Below, one piece after another: positions 1 to 9,676 of a stretch of 64,000 bases of DNA. The DNA is taken from NCBI GenBank assembly GCA_051880375.1, contig JBJENV010000004.1:1-64000 (forward strand), in the 5' to 3' direction. A program made the position numbers and the translations under genes. Source of the stretch: SIG299 sp051880375 (GTDB taxonomy: Bacteria > Bacillota > Clostridia > Lachnospirales > Lachnospiraceae). A model generated the notes under the pieces. It searched no databases and was not told where the DNA came from. It saw nothing but the letters and a program-made list of their open reading frames with translations. Every line of letters starts with the position of its first letter. The first letter of the stretch is position 1.

Positions 1-614
1 GTTTCACCGTAAAGCGTCGCACGCTCGTAGCTCCGCAGCCACTTGGAATCCATGTTGGAAAACAGGCTGCCAAAGGAGTTGCCGAGCAACTGCTCTAAGG
101 GCAGCTTTTCCAGTTTTGCCAGTGCGGCATTGCCGTACCTGAAAATCCAGTCCACAGCATGCCTCTCTTCATCGAATATCATCTCGATATCCGTAAAGGC
201 AAACGGAAGATGTTCAAAACTGCTGTAATGCCTGCGGTATTCCTCCTCCGTAGAAGGAATGCCCTCCTCAGGGAAGCTGTCGATGATGCTTTTCTGCGCT
301 GCACGAAACTGATTCATCATCTCATTTTTCTTTCGTAACGTATAGATGAGAAACTCTCCGTTGCTTAAGTTAATACGGTCGGTAATATCGTGTATTGCCA
401 TTGCAGCTACGAGGCAGCCGCGGTGTGCCTTGATAAACCCGTCACCGAGTTTTTCCTCAAACTCCGAAAGTTTCATTTTTGTTTTATATATCCTGCCCCC
501 GGAAACGTGTATTTCGGCATTCTTCCCTGTCATAAGAACATAAAGGATGGTATTAATGCTGATTACCACCTTTTTTCGGTTTGAAATAATCGTTATACAG
601 TTTGCTTCCTGCAA
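1..614 (-). CDS. LytTR-PAS regulatory protein (3' end cut off by window)
   Basis: The leftward frame reads from a TTG codon at 614, preceded by GGAGG with 8 nt spacing, to the window edge without a stop (204 codons visible). Residues about 5-100 look like a LytTR DNA-binding domain: alternating beta strands, then the typical FIKAHRGCLV segment. Residues about 115-204 look like a PAS fold (segments EHLPFAFTDIEMIFD and WIFRYGNAALAKLE). The DNA-binding domain is therefore N-terminal and the sensor follows it, the reverse of a response regulator, and no receiver domain precedes it. The gene lies 43 bp downstream of the lipid kinase gene on the same strand. A GTG three codons upstream is also in frame, but it overlaps the ribosome site. 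What follows the PAS domain is outside the window. The target is unknown. Confidence 0.75.
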   Translation of the reverse strand, partial: MQEANCITIISNRKKVVISINTILYVLMTGKNAEIHVSGGRIYKTKMKLSEFEEKLGDGFIKAHRGCLVAAMAIHDITDRINLSNGEFLIYTLRKKNEMMNQFRAAQKSIIDSFPEEGIPSTEEEYRRHYSSFEHLPFAFTDIEMIFDEERHAVDWIFRYGNAALAKLEKLPLEQLLGNSFGSLFSNMDSKWLRSYERATLYGE

Positions 615-657
615 GTCCGGCACCTCCGTCTGTCTTTCGTGTACTTTGCGATGCACT

Positions 658-1566
658 CTACTCTGCATCTTCTCCCACTATGTAAGAGATTGCCCTCGGC
701 AGCACCTGAATCGTACCTTCCGTATGCTCGCCGCCAAACTCTCCGTCTAACGTCCACGGGACCGGCTGCTCTGCCTGAAAATGCAGTCCTTTAATCCGCT
801 TGTGATAAATATTTTTATGTTCCGATTTACCGATGGAAAGTTCGGAAATAATCGCATTCAAATCCATCAGATTCTGCGGCATACGGATAAACAGCATTTC
901 GTAATAGCCGTCGTCTAAAATCACCTCCCCGGGCAGCAGATTCCGAAAGCCACCCACCGAACTGGTATTGGCAACCATTCCGTACAGAAAATCGTCTTCG
1001 ATACAGCCACCGTCGTATTCCACACGCATATGGTGCGGCTTTACCCTGGTCAGACTGCTGATGCCGCTTAAAATGTATGCCGTCCTGCCGAGCGCATTTT
1101 TCACGTTCTGCGGCGTGTCGTAAGAAACCTCGGTAAAAATGCCGAACGCCGCCGTATAGGTAAAATACTGCTCTTCAAACTGTCCGACATCACAAAAAAA
1201 TTCTTTTCCGGAGACGGCAAGTTCTGCCGCCTTCGTTTTCTCGGTCGGTATTCCTAAGCTGTAGGCAAAGTCATTGGTCGTGCCTGCCGGAATGTAACCG
1301 ATTGGTACACGGTATTCCGAATTCATGGAGCCGTTCACGACCTCGTTGAGCGTACCGTCACCGCCTGCACAGACAATCCGGTCGCACGCCCTGCGCTCTA
1401 AGTAATCGAGCACCGTTTCTTTCGCGTCAAGCGCCTGTCTGGTTGGGTATGCAATCACCTCGTAGCCCGCCTCCGAAAAAATGCTGATATACGAAGACAG
1501 TCCCGCCCCGATTTTTGCTTTTCCCGCATTCGGATTATATACAAACAACAATCTTGGCTTACCCAT
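658..1566 (-). CDS. YegS/DgkB-type diacylglycerol (lipid) kinase
   Basis: A 302-residue member of the diacylglycerol kinase catalytic family, which phosphorylates membrane lipids with ATP, typically recycling diacylglycerol to phosphatidic acid at the inner leaflet. The nucleotide-binding GGDGTLNE motif is at residues 68-75 and PAGTTNDFA follows about 25 residues later. The N-terminal FVYNPNAGK segment and the C-terminal beta-sandwich (LDGEFGGE) are also typical, and the length is normal. ATG 1566 has a GGGAGG site 8 nt upstream. It is cotranscribed-looking with the spore protein gene 24 bp upstream. Exact lipid specificity cannot be read from sequence; a sphingosine or undecaprenol substrate is less likely. 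Confidence 0.88.
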   Translation of the reverse strand: MGKPRLLFVYNPNAGKAKIGAGLSSYISIFSEAGYEVIAYPTRQALDAKETVLDYLERRACDRIVCAGGDGTLNEVVNGSMNSEYRVPIGYIPAGTTNDFAYSLGIPTEKTKAAELAVSGKEFFCDVGQFEEQYFTYTAAFGIFTEVSYDTPQNVKNALGRTAYILSGISSLTRVKPHHMRVEYDGGCIEDDFLYGMVANTSSVGGFRNLLPGEVILDDGYYEMLFIRMPQNLMDLNAIISELSIGKSEHKNIYHKRIKGLHFQAEQPVPWTLDGEFGGEHTEGTIQVLPRAISYIVGEDAE

Positions 1567-1590
1567 AGCACAATCCTCCCTGTTTTCCTC

Positions 1591-1788
1591 CTAGTTTTCC
1601 TGACGGTTTTCCTGCTGCTTTCTGCGTCTTGCCATGATGCCGCCTATTCTGCCTGTCTCCTTTGCCGACAAGGTCTGCCAGCCATCCTTTAAGACGCGGT
1701 CCAAAAGCCCCAGTTCCTCCGCTATTTCATATTTTATCTTTTCTTCCGGCTTTATCTCGCTAAGTACGATTGGTTTTCTCTTTTTCAT
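1591..1788 (-). CDS. small acid-soluble spore protein, alpha/beta type
   Basis: A 65-residue basic protein. The core KYEIAEELGLLDRVLKDGW (residues 19-37) followed by LSAKETGRIGGIMARR matches the alpha/beta-type SASP pattern (EIAxELG, then G-IGG-M). Such proteins coat spore DNA and protect it from UV and heat. The N-terminal KKRKPIVLSEIKPEE stretch is typical of the clostridial SspF-like variants. An AGGAGG site lies 8 nt before ATG 1788. It is the best single sign in this window that the host forms spores. Expression would be expected in the forespore under sigma G, but no such promoter was identified in the 65 bp upstream. Confidence 0.85.
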   Translation of the reverse strand: MKKRKPIVLSEIKPEEKIKYEIAEELGLLDRVLKDGWQTLSAKETGRIGGIMARRRKQQENRQEN

Positions 1789-1853
1789 CAGGAAGCCTCC
1801 TATGATTTTTACGGGTTTCCCCGTTGTTCATAGTGTACCCCTGTTTTTTCCGT

Positions 1854-4800
1854 CTAAACCTCAAAATCGCAATCGCCGGAAAAAGAATAGATTCTCATTT
1901 CCTTCACCGGAAGTCCGTACAGCTGCTCCAGTGCACGCTTGTAATAGCACAGCTGCGTCCGGTATTTTTTCGTCAGTTCTTCCTTTGCGTCCTGCTTTAC
2001 GTAGTCCGTCTTATAATCCAGAAGGACAATCTCGCCGTTCTCCACAAAGAAGGCATCCATAATTCCCTGCACTAACACCGGCTCCGAAGTATCCGCCTCC
2101 GGATACAGTTCCCTTGCCGGAATGCCGAGTACAAACGGCTGCTCCCTGTATAAAAGCCCTGCCTCCTCCGCCGTGCGCATCCGCCCGGCAAGCGGAGAAG
2201 AAAAGAAGGTTAACAGCTTCCGCTCCGAAATCACGGCAAGCTCTTCCTCTTTGATTTTTCCGGCTTCCTTCAAAACTTGAAGCTCCTTTGACAGAAGCGC
2301 CGCAGTATAGCTTTTCTCCATCGGAAGCAGTTCCAGCACACGGTGATAAACCGTTCCCCGGTCGCTGCCCGAAAGCTTTTCCTCCGGCTTTAAGAAGTCC
2401 GGATAAGAAACATCCTCCTGACATTCCGCTTTTTCCGGCATTTCCTCCGGCAGTACAGAAGACACTGTCGCCGTCCTTTCCTGCTCTTCCTGTTCCTCCG
2501 CCGCCTGCCGTTCTTCCTCTTCCAGTATCAGGCTTAACCGCTTTAATTCCGAAACCGTCACCTTCATCGGAAGCTCCGCTTCTTTCTTAAAAGGATAGCA
2601 GTAGTTCTCCCGGCTTTCAAGCAAAAACCGCAACTTTAGAGAAATTTCAGAATTATCCTCTTCCGCCTCTTCTATCATCTCAAGCTCCGTAAGCAGCTGC
2701 TCCGTCGTTCTCGACCGTTCCACTCCGGCCGCAGTCAGCTGTTCGTTCTTTACCTCTCTGAACACAAAGTATTCCTCTGCTCCCGGCTGTCCGAATATCA
2801 TCGGGCAGACAAAATCAAAATACGTTGTCGCTCCGAGCACATGCACCGACAAAAGCCCACCTATGTCTCTTGTCATCGCGCGCTCCTGCCAAGCAGAAAT
2901 CCGCTCTTCAAATTTTTTTACCGTTCCGGTCAAAATGAGCTTTTCCTTTGCACGCGTCATTGCCACGTACAGCACGCGCAGTTCCTCGGAAATCATCTCC
3001 TGCGTCAGCTTTCTTACCAGCGCCTTTTTAAACAGCGTCGGTCCTTTGATGCGAAGTTCGGTATCCACAAAGTCTGCTCCAATGCCAAGCTCCGGATGAA
3101 AAATCAGCTTATCGCGCATATCCATGCAGTTCAACTTCTTTTCCATGCCGCAGACAAACACCACCGGAAATTCCAGTCCCTTACTTTTGTGGATACTCAT
3201 GATGCGCACCATGTTGCCGGAGGACTCTGCCTTTGCCTCTCCGAAGTCCACCTCGTACTTTACCAGCCGTTCCATGTAGCGCAGAAAATCATACAGGCCG
3301 CTGTAGCTTGTCGTTTCATACTGCTTTGCCTTTGCAACAAGCATATCGAGGTTTCCTCTGCGCCGCTCCCCGCCCGGCATGACGGAAACCGTATCATAAT
3401 AGCCGCTGTACGCATAAAAATGCTCCAGCAGTTCGTGAATGCTGATGTACTTTGCTTCCTCCTTAAGGCGGTCATACAGCCCGAAAAACGCCTTCAGCTT
3501 CTGCCTTAAGTTCTCCGTTTCCGCACCGCCTTCTGAAGCGCCACCCTCCGAACCGTTCTTCTCCATGTCAAGATATGCAAGCCGTGCTGCTTCGTATAAC
3601 GTCCTCTGCTTTTTTTCCTGTCCTGATATCACGCCGTAACGGATGCGAAGCTCTGCCAGCTCCTCCGCCGAAAAGTCCGCAATCGGCGAATGCAAGACTG
3701 CGGCAAACGGAATGTCCTGCTTCGGATTATCGAGAATTTTTAAAAAGCTTAAGGTTTTCTGCACCTCCATCGCGCGGAAATATCCGGCACTCGTATCGGC
3801 ATACGCGGGAATACCCTGTTCGGTCAAGACTTCCAAAAAGGTTTCCGACCATCCTGCCATTGTACGGAGCAGAATGACAATATCCTCATAACGCACCGGA
3901 CGGCTTTCCTTTTTTGCCGATACCGGCATCTCCTGCGAAACCAGTTCTTTTATGCGCATTGCCACGGCAAGCGCCTCGGTCTGTACGGCGGTTCGCTCTT
4001 CGTCCGTTTCGGAAGCTTCCGGAGAAGCAGTCTGCTCTGCTTCCTCCCCGGCACGGACAAACAAAAGCTCCGTCCGGTGGTATGCTTCATCCGCTTCATA
4101 CAGACCGCCATAGTTTAACCGCGCCTTGGCATCGTATTCTACTTCTGTAGATTCTTTGTGCATCAGTCCCGCAAACAGCCGGTTTACCGACTCCAATACA
4201 CTGCTCCTGCTCCGAAAGTTTTTATTCAAATCAATCTTCCGGTGAGCACTCGTTTCCTCATAATCGTACCGGTCGTACTTTTCCACAAACAGCTGCGGAC
4301 GCGCCATACGGAACCGGTAAATGCTCTGCTTGACGTCTCCGACCATAAACAGATTCGGATGCCCGTCCCATTCTCCCGAAATGCTTCCGAGAATATATTC
4401 CTGCACCAGATTGCTGTCCTGATACTCGTCAATCATGATTTCATCATACCGCTCTGCCAACATCCTTGCCGCCTCGGTCGGCACCGGCTTCCCGTCCTCG
4501 TTTGCAACAAGCACCTTCAGGGCAAACTGCTCCAAATCGGAGAAATCCAGCAGATTTTTTTCTTCCTTTGCATCCGATAACCGCTCCATAAAGTCAAGCG
4601 TCAGCTGAATGAGTGCGCCGACCGGCTCCTCCATCGCATGAAGCTCCTGATACATCTCCGGCAGCGGTTCGTAGAAAAAGTCCTTCTTGATTTTCGCAAC
4701 AATGTCCTTAACCTCCGCGCGAAGAGCCTTGGCACGTTCCTTTTTTTCCTCATCTGCCTCCTGCTTTTTAGACGGAAGCCTTGTAAAATCATTTTCAAAA

Positions 4801-5627
4801 AGAGATTTTGCAAGTTCTTCGTAGCCGCGTTCTACGGCAGTGGATAAATTTTCCAATAACTCTCCGTCCTGTAGAAAACAATCCCGGTAAAGTGCCGGCC
4901 CGTCCGGCTCCTCCGTCAGACGAAGCATCTTTTTCTGCAGGACAAGTGCATCCTTTAAGGCACGTTTTACCTCCCCGAGAATCAGCAGCATCAGCGGATG
5001 CTCCCTGAATTCCTGTTCACTTAAGGAAAAGCCTTCCCGAATTTCGGAAAGCCATGCCTCAGGCCACGGCTGGCTGACGGCATAGTGGTACAGCTTCTTC
5101 ACATAATCCTCTAATACCTTGTCGCTCTTTGGATTGCCGTAGCATTCCACAAGGGACAGGAAGGCGGCATCTGCCTGCTCGTAACGTTCCTCGAACAGCT
5201 CCGATAACACATCCGACTCTAACAGCGACAACTCCGCCTCCTCCGCAATCCGGAAACCGGGGTCTAAGTGAAGCAGATGAAAATGCTCTCTGATGACCGA
5301 CAGACAGAAGCTGTGAATCGTTGTAATCTGCGCACTGTGCAATAACATCATCTGCCGCTGCAGATGCGTACTGTCGGGATGTTCCATGAGCGCTGCCTCC
5401 AATGCCGCACCGATACGCTCGCGCATTTCGGATGCCGCCGCATTGGTAAAGGTCACAATGAGAAGACGGTCGATGTCGGTCGGATGTTCCGTGTCCATGA
5501 CCTTTTTGATGATGCGCTGCACTAACACCGCCGTCTTGCCGGAGCCTGCGGCTGCCGCCACGAGAAGGCTGCACTCTCTGGCATCCACGACCTGCTGCTG
5601 TTCGGTTGTAAGTTTTAAATCTGCCAT
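1854..5627 (-). CDS. addA: ATP-dependent helicase/nuclease subunit A (AddA)
   Basis: A 1257-residue UvrD-like helicase fused to a RecB-type nuclease, half of the AddAB complex that resects double-strand breaks for RecA loading. The Q motif TTEQQQVVD is at residues 7-15, Walker A AAAAGSGKT at 24-32, motif Ia VTFTNAAASEMRER near 58, and Walker B/DExx box IMIDEYQDSN at 397-406. Motif VI-like LRVLYVAMTRAKEKL and the C-terminal nuclease motif LLDYKTD (D1204, K1206) are present, so both activities look intact. Length is normal for the family. GGAG precedes ATG 5627 by 6 nt. It lies 31 bp downstream of addB in the usual addB-addA order. Confidence 0.97.
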   Translation of the reverse strand: MADLKLTTEQQQVVDARECSLLVAAAAGSGKTAVLVQRIIKKVMDTEHPTDIDRLLIVTFTNAAASEMRERIGAALEAALMEHPDSTHLQRQMMLLHSAQITTIHSFCLSVIREHFHLLHLDPGFRIAEEAELSLLESDVLSELFEERYEQADAAFLSLVECYGNPKSDKVLEDYVKKLYHYAVSQPWPEAWLSEIREGFSLSEQEFREHPLMLLILGEVKRALKDALVLQKKMLRLTEEPDGPALYRDCFLQDGELLENLSTAVERGYEELAKSLFENDFTRLPSKKQEADEEKKERAKALRAEVKDIVAKIKKDFFYEPLPEMYQELHAMEEPVGALIQLTLDFMERLSDAKEEKNLLDFSDLEQFALKVLVANEDGKPVPTEAARMLAERYDEIMIDEYQDSNLVQEYILGSISGEWDGHPNLFMVGDVKQSIYRFRMARPQLFVEKYDRYDYEETSAHRKIDLNKNFRSRSSVLESVNRLFAGLMHKESTEVEYDAKARLNYGGLYEADEAYHRTELLFVRAGEEAEQTASPEASETDEERTAVQTEALAVAMRIKELVSQEMPVSAKKESRPVRYEDIVILLRTMAGWSETFLEVLTEQGIPAYADTSAGYFRAMEVQKTLSFLKILDNPKQDIPFAAVLHSPIADFSAEELAELRIRYGVISGQEKKQRTLYEAARLAYLDMEKNGSEGGASEGGAETENLRQKLKAFFGLYDRLKEEAKYISIHELLEHFYAYSGYYDTVSVMPGGERRRGNLDMLVAKAKQYETTSYSGLYDFLRYMERLVKYEVDFGEAKAESSGNMVRIMSIHKSKGLEFPVVFVCGMEKKLNCMDMRDKLIFHPELGIGADFVDTELRIKGPTLFKKALVRKLTQEMISEELRVLYVAMTRAKEKLILTGTVKKFEERISAWQERAMTRDIGGLLSVHVLGATTYFDFVCPMIFGQPGAEEYFVFREVKNEQLTAAGVERSRTTEQLLTELEMIEEAEEDNSEISLKLRFLLESRENYCYPFKKEAELPMKVTVSELKRLSLILEEEERQAAEEQEEQERTATVSSVLPEEMPEKAECQEDVSYPDFLKPEEKLSGSDRGTVYHRVLELLPMEKSYTAALLSKELQVLKEAGKIKEEELAVISERKLLTFFSSPLAGRMRTAEEAGLLYREQPFVLGIPARELYPEADTSEPVLVQGIMDAFFVENGEIVLLDYKTDYVKQDAKEELTKKYRTQLCYYKRALEQLYGLPVKEMRIYSFSGDCDFEV

Positions 5628-5658
5628 GTTTGTCTCCGTTTCCTTTTCTTCGCCCGGG

Positions 5659-8600
5659 TTATTCGTTTTCTCTGTTTTCCAGTTCGCTCCACACCTCTTC
5701 GTCGCTCTTTCTTTTTAAGATGCGATAGGAGCTGCCGTTCCTTTTGTCAAAGCCGCAGACCGCGGCATAACTGCAATATTCGCAGGCATTGCTGTCACCG
5801 AGTTTGTACGGCGCAATACGCACGTCTCCCTCTAAAATCTGCTCTCCCTCTTTTGAAAGCTTTTCGTACACAAACTCCGAAATACGGGTAAAGCGGTTCG
5901 TGTCCGCTACCCTGGATGACTTTTTCAACTTTCCTTCTTTATCGGTCTCCACCGGAATGCGGAACGACTTCACCGAAGCCGCAAGTCCTCCTGCCGCGTC
6001 CAGAAAGGCATGGTCGAGCTTCTGAATCACTTCGGTCTTCTCATTGACCAGCCCTTTGACGCGAAGCTTTTTTAACACTTCAAGCTCCGGGGTGTCGCTC
6101 TTGTCCACAATCGGGTTGTCGATATGGTAATAAAACATTGCCGCCGGGGTTCCCTGAAATTTCTGGGTTGCCGCCGTCATATACACGGCAAGCTGCATGG
6201 TCAGGCCGTAATACAGCTTTTCCGGCTCAAAGTCCTTAATTCCGGACTTATAATCCACAATTTTGATATACTTTTTCCCGTCAATCTCACATGTGTCGTA
6301 GCGGTCGATTTTTCCGTACAGACTTAAATTCCGGTCGGTGTGATAGAATTCCTTTTCAAAGCCTGCCGGGGTGAACTCACTTCCGTTTAACTGCTTTGTC
6401 AGCACCTCCAGCGTCTTCTTCAGTGTATTCCCGACGCGCTGTGCCGTATAGGCGTTTTTGGCAGAGCTTGCAAAAATGTCGTTCGCATAATCTTCTACTG
6501 CCGCTTCGGCACACTGTCCGACAAGGGCATTCCGTTCCTCATCGGAAAGTTCCTGCCAGAGCATACCGCGGGAAAGCATTTCCTCTCCAAAGCGCTTTAA
6601 GGCATCGTGATACAGGTTTCCGACGTCCGGCGCCGCCAGGCGGTATTCGCTTCGTTCTTCCAGATTCAGCCCATATTTTAAGAAATGGGCAAACGCGCAT
6701 GCCGCATACTGCTCCAATCTTGTCACGCTTCCAAGCAGCTTCTCGCCATAAAGGCTCTTTGCCGTTTCCGGCAGAAGGCATTCTTCCTTCGGTCTTGCCA
6801 TGGCTGCCGCAAGCAGATGTTCCTTTTCCCGTTCGGTTGCATGCACCGAGAAATGGCGGTACAGCGGGGCAAATTCTTCCCCTGCTTCTCCTGCCGCAAA
6901 CTGTCTGAGCCCATCTAAAAACGCCCGTCTTCCCTGATCGTTTTTGAGGATTTCCTCTGCCGCATTTTCATAATCTGTCCTGATTTCCAGCCACGGAAAC
7001 AGTGCTTTTACCTTTCCGATCAGATAGGAGGTGCGGATGGTCTTTCCGTCCTCGCCGACCTGTGCATACGTCAGATATAGACGTTCCTTCGGCTTTGTCA
7101 TGTTCATGTACAAATAAAACTGTCCGAAGCACGCCTTTGTCTTACTGTCGGGCGACAGCTCAATGTGGTCCTTTGTCAGCTGCTGTCTGTCCTTATCACT
7201 TAAAATTCCGCGCCCGCTTCCCGGTGCCGGTATTTTTCCATCGTTGACTCCGAGGAAGAACAGCGCCTTAATATCCTTTAATCTGGTACGCTCCATGTCA
7301 CCGATGACTAACTGCTCCGAACCGGTCGGTACCAGACCGACCTTTGCTTCATGCAGACCGGTTTCCACTAACTCCCGGTATTCCCTTGCAGAAAGCTTTT
7401 CTTCTCCGAGAAGCTCCACCAGCTGGTCAAACAGTTCTAAGAGCACACGGTAGACCTGTGCGTACTCTCTTGCCCGAAGCCGCTCTCCCTGCGCAAGGAA
7501 CTCCTCCTGCATGGCGCGCAGCTTCTGCTCCACACCACGCTCCTTTAAAAAATAAAAGAAGCCTGTCGTCCATTCTCTGACCGTCGCATTTTTATTTTGA
7601 AAGAGCGTCAGTATCGGTGTCAGCTCGTTCACCACCCGCTCGCGCAGTCCGTTAATTGTTTTCAGGTCAACCTCCGTGTGCGTCCGGTACGTCTTTTTCC
7701 ACTCTCTTAAAAACTGCCAGCCCTTGATGCCGACCGCCAGACAGTAATTCTCCAGTGCCCAGACCTCTTCCGCCTGCCAGCCGGACAACACATTCTTTAA
7801 GTAGGACATCACGTTTTCCGTGGTCATTCCCTGCTCTGCAATTTTTAGCACCGCACGGACGTAATCCGCGCAGAGATTTTCCGACATGTTTTTCTTGTAG
7901 TCGAGGAATGCCGGAAGTCCGGCGCGTTCAAATTCCTGCATCAGACATTCTCCGTATGCCGTGATGTCGCTGCAGATTACCGCAATATCGCGATAACGGT
8001 AGCCTTCTTCCCTGACCAGACGTGCCGCCTCGGTCGCCGCAAACCTGCACTCCAGTACCGGATTTTTTGCGGCAAAAAGCACAAGCTCCTCCGAGCTTTG
8101 GAACTCTTTCTGCTCCATCGGCTGCACCGGATAGCGGAACAGCGTCCGCTCCAAATGGTGTAACACGCTTCCTGCCTGAAAACGTGTCTCATCCGGTGTA
8201 GGAAAGACCGGCGGCAGTACCTCACAGCCTGCTTCTTTTGCAAGTTCCTTCACCTGATAAAGAGAACGGCAGCTCATATAAAACAGTTCGTGTGCATGCG
8301 GCATTCTTCCGTTTTGCATACGCCGGTAGGCTCCCTCCTCCAGCGTCAATGCCAGGTATACCGTTTTTGCCTGCTGCATCAGTTTTTTTAACAATGCATA
8401 CTGCGACGGCGTAAAGCCGGTAAAGCCGTCCATGATAATCACGCAGTTTTTTAAGAGCTTCGACTGCTCCACGCATTCTGCCAGTACGTCATAAATGCCC
8501 TCCGAGGTCATATAACGCTCTCCTAAAAACTTCTGAAAGGCTCGAAATAAAATTAAAACATCATTTAACTTTTTGCAAAGTAATGGAGAATCACTGTTTT

Positions 8601-9033
8601 TCTCTATCATTTCGTTTAACTGCTCTTCCCCGATGCCGTATTGATACAGCTCGGAAAGCAACGATTTCACTTCCTCCACAAAGCCGCTCTGCCCGGCATT
8701 TGCCGAAAACAAGGAAAGCCCATCCGCGCATTCGTTTAATATCCGTTTGACGACCATGCTTTTTCCGATGTCCTTTAATACCGTTCTCTGTTCCCCGCCA
8801 AGCTCTTCAAACACTTTATGGGAAAGTCGGGCCAGACTGATGACATCAATATTGATAATTCCGCCCGCCGGATGACGTTTTGCCAGATCCTTCTGCGTCT
8901 GCAGGGTAAACTGCTCCGGTACCAGAAAGTAACACATCATATCCCTGTGCTCTTTCGCAAAACGTATTGCAGTCTGATAGAGATATTCTGTTTTTCCGGC
9001 GCCGGAAGCGCCTAAAATAAACTGTACTGCCAT
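5659..9033 (-). CDS. addB: ATP-dependent helicase/nuclease subunit B (AddB)
   Basis: The partner of AddA, 1124 residues. Walker A GASGAGKT is at residues 8-15 (start as chosen here). The inactive helicase core follows, then a RecB-like nuclease with IVDYKSG. Four cysteines frame the nuclease: one in the segment EQYAACAFAHFLKYG and three in the C-terminal ACEYCSYAAVCGF. This is the AddB 4Fe-4S staple arrangement. An in-frame ATG exists at 9048, but AAGGAG lies between the two ATGs, 6 nt before ATG 9033, so the shorter start is preferred. The gene is divergent from the membrane protein at 9083 across only 49 bp. Confidence 0.96.
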   Translation of the reverse strand: MAVQFILGASGAGKTEYLYQTAIRFAKEHRDMMCYFLVPEQFTLQTQKDLAKRHPAGGIINIDVISLARLSHKVFEELGGEQRTVLKDIGKSMVVKRILNECADGLSLFSANAGQSGFVEEVKSLLSELYQYGIGEEQLNEMIEKNSDSPLLCKKLNDVLILFRAFQKFLGERYMTSEGIYDVLAECVEQSKLLKNCVIIMDGFTGFTPSQYALLKKLMQQAKTVYLALTLEEGAYRRMQNGRMPHAHELFYMSCRSLYQVKELAKEAGCEVLPPVFPTPDETRFQAGSVLHHLERTLFRYPVQPMEQKEFQSSEELVLFAAKNPVLECRFAATEAARLVREEGYRYRDIAVICSDITAYGECLMQEFERAGLPAFLDYKKNMSENLCADYVRAVLKIAEQGMTTENVMSYLKNVLSGWQAEEVWALENYCLAVGIKGWQFLREWKKTYRTHTEVDLKTINGLRERVVNELTPILTLFQNKNATVREWTTGFFYFLKERGVEQKLRAMQEEFLAQGERLRAREYAQVYRVLLELFDQLVELLGEEKLSAREYRELVETGLHEAKVGLVPTGSEQLVIGDMERTRLKDIKALFFLGVNDGKIPAPGSGRGILSDKDRQQLTKDHIELSPDSKTKACFGQFYLYMNMTKPKERLYLTYAQVGEDGKTIRTSYLIGKVKALFPWLEIRTDYENAAEEILKNDQGRRAFLDGLRQFAAGEAGEEFAPLYRHFSVHATEREKEHLLAAAMARPKEECLLPETAKSLYGEKLLGSVTRLEQYAACAFAHFLKYGLNLEERSEYRLAAPDVGNLYHDALKRFGEEMLSRGMLWQELSDEERNALVGQCAEAAVEDYANDIFASSAKNAYTAQRVGNTLKKTLEVLTKQLNGSEFTPAGFEKEFYHTDRNLSLYGKIDRYDTCEIDGKKYIKIVDYKSGIKDFEPEKLYYGLTMQLAVYMTAATQKFQGTPAAMFYYHIDNPIVDKSDTPELEVLKKLRVKGLVNEKTEVIQKLDHAFLDAAGGLAASVKSFRIPVETDKEGKLKKSSRVADTNRFTRISEFVYEKLSKEGEQILEGDVRIAPYKLGDSNACEYCSYAAVCGFDKRNGSSYRILKRKSDEEVWSELENRENE

Positions 9034-9082
9034 ACCCTTCTCCTTCATATAATTTTAGCAGGAAACTGTTGGAGGTTCTACG

Positions 9083-9550
9083 ATGTCGAAAACCAAAATC
9101 TTTGTATTTAAAATGAAAGAACTGATTACTACCGTTATTTTTGTCGTTCTCGGAATTCTGCTTTTGCTGCTACTTCTGATGATGTTCCTCTCCGGCAAGG
9201 ATGACAAGGGCACAACGGGCACAGAAAACGCCGAAGAAACGGCACTCTACCATGCCGGTGTGTATACCTCCGTACTGACGCTTAATGATACGGCGCTCAA
9301 TCTGGAAATCGTCTGTGACCCAAACCACATCAATTCGGTACGACTCATCAATCTGGATGAATCCGTCACCACCATGTATCCTCTCTTAAACCCTGCCCTG
9401 GAGGAACTGGAGCTGCAGTTAAGCAATGATGTTCCGCTGGAGGAACTGGAGCTTACCGAAAGCAGCAAATACACCCAGATGCTCCTGCTTGATGTCATTG
9501 AACATACTCTGAACAAAGCAAAGATAAGCAAAAGCAGTTCTGCTGAATAA
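9083..9550 (+). CDS. single-pass membrane protein of unknown function
   Basis: A 155-residue protein not assigned to a family. One hydrophobic segment spans about residues 14-37 (leucine-rich, VFVVLG then LLLLLL). A short basic N-terminus suggests an N-in, C-out topology with a roughly 115-residue exposed domain. That domain begins with low-complexity acidic sequence and then predicted beta strands and a helix (NPALEELELQLSND). GGAGG precedes ATG 9083 by 7 nt, so it is very likely expressed. It is divergent to addB and followed by a hairpin shared with degV. Nothing in the context gives a function. Confidence 0.7.
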   Translation: MSKTKIFVFKMKELITTVIFVVLGILLLLLLLMMFLSGKDDKGTTGTENAEETALYHAGVYTSVLTLNDTALNLEIVCDPNHINSVRLINLDESVTTMYPLLNPALEELELQLSNDVPLEELELTESSKYTQMLLLDVIEHTLNKAKISKSSSAE

Positions 9551-9574
9551 AACATATACCGCTCTGCATATAAC

Positions 9575-9626
9575 AAATGGCATCGTCCGTATCACTCTGA
9601 TTTGGGGCATACAGACGGTGCCATTT
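9575..9626. terminator. hairpin between convergent genes
   Basis: Positions 9575-9592 (AAATGGCATCGTCCGTAT) pair with 9609-9626 over 18 bp with only G-U type exceptions, around a 16-nt loop. It lies between the stop of the small membrane protein and the stop of degV, so it could terminate both directions. No long T-run follows on the + strand, so intrinsic termination is only probable. Confidence 0.5.
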
Positions 9627-9676
9627 CATGCTATGTAGCCGGTCATACGGTACAGATACTCTGTCTTCCGGTGCTG

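Noticed and set aside
2841..3509. 222-codon open frame on the + strand inside addA
   Set aside because: Antisense shadow of conserved helicase sequence with composition unlike a real protein (many His, Cys, Arg).
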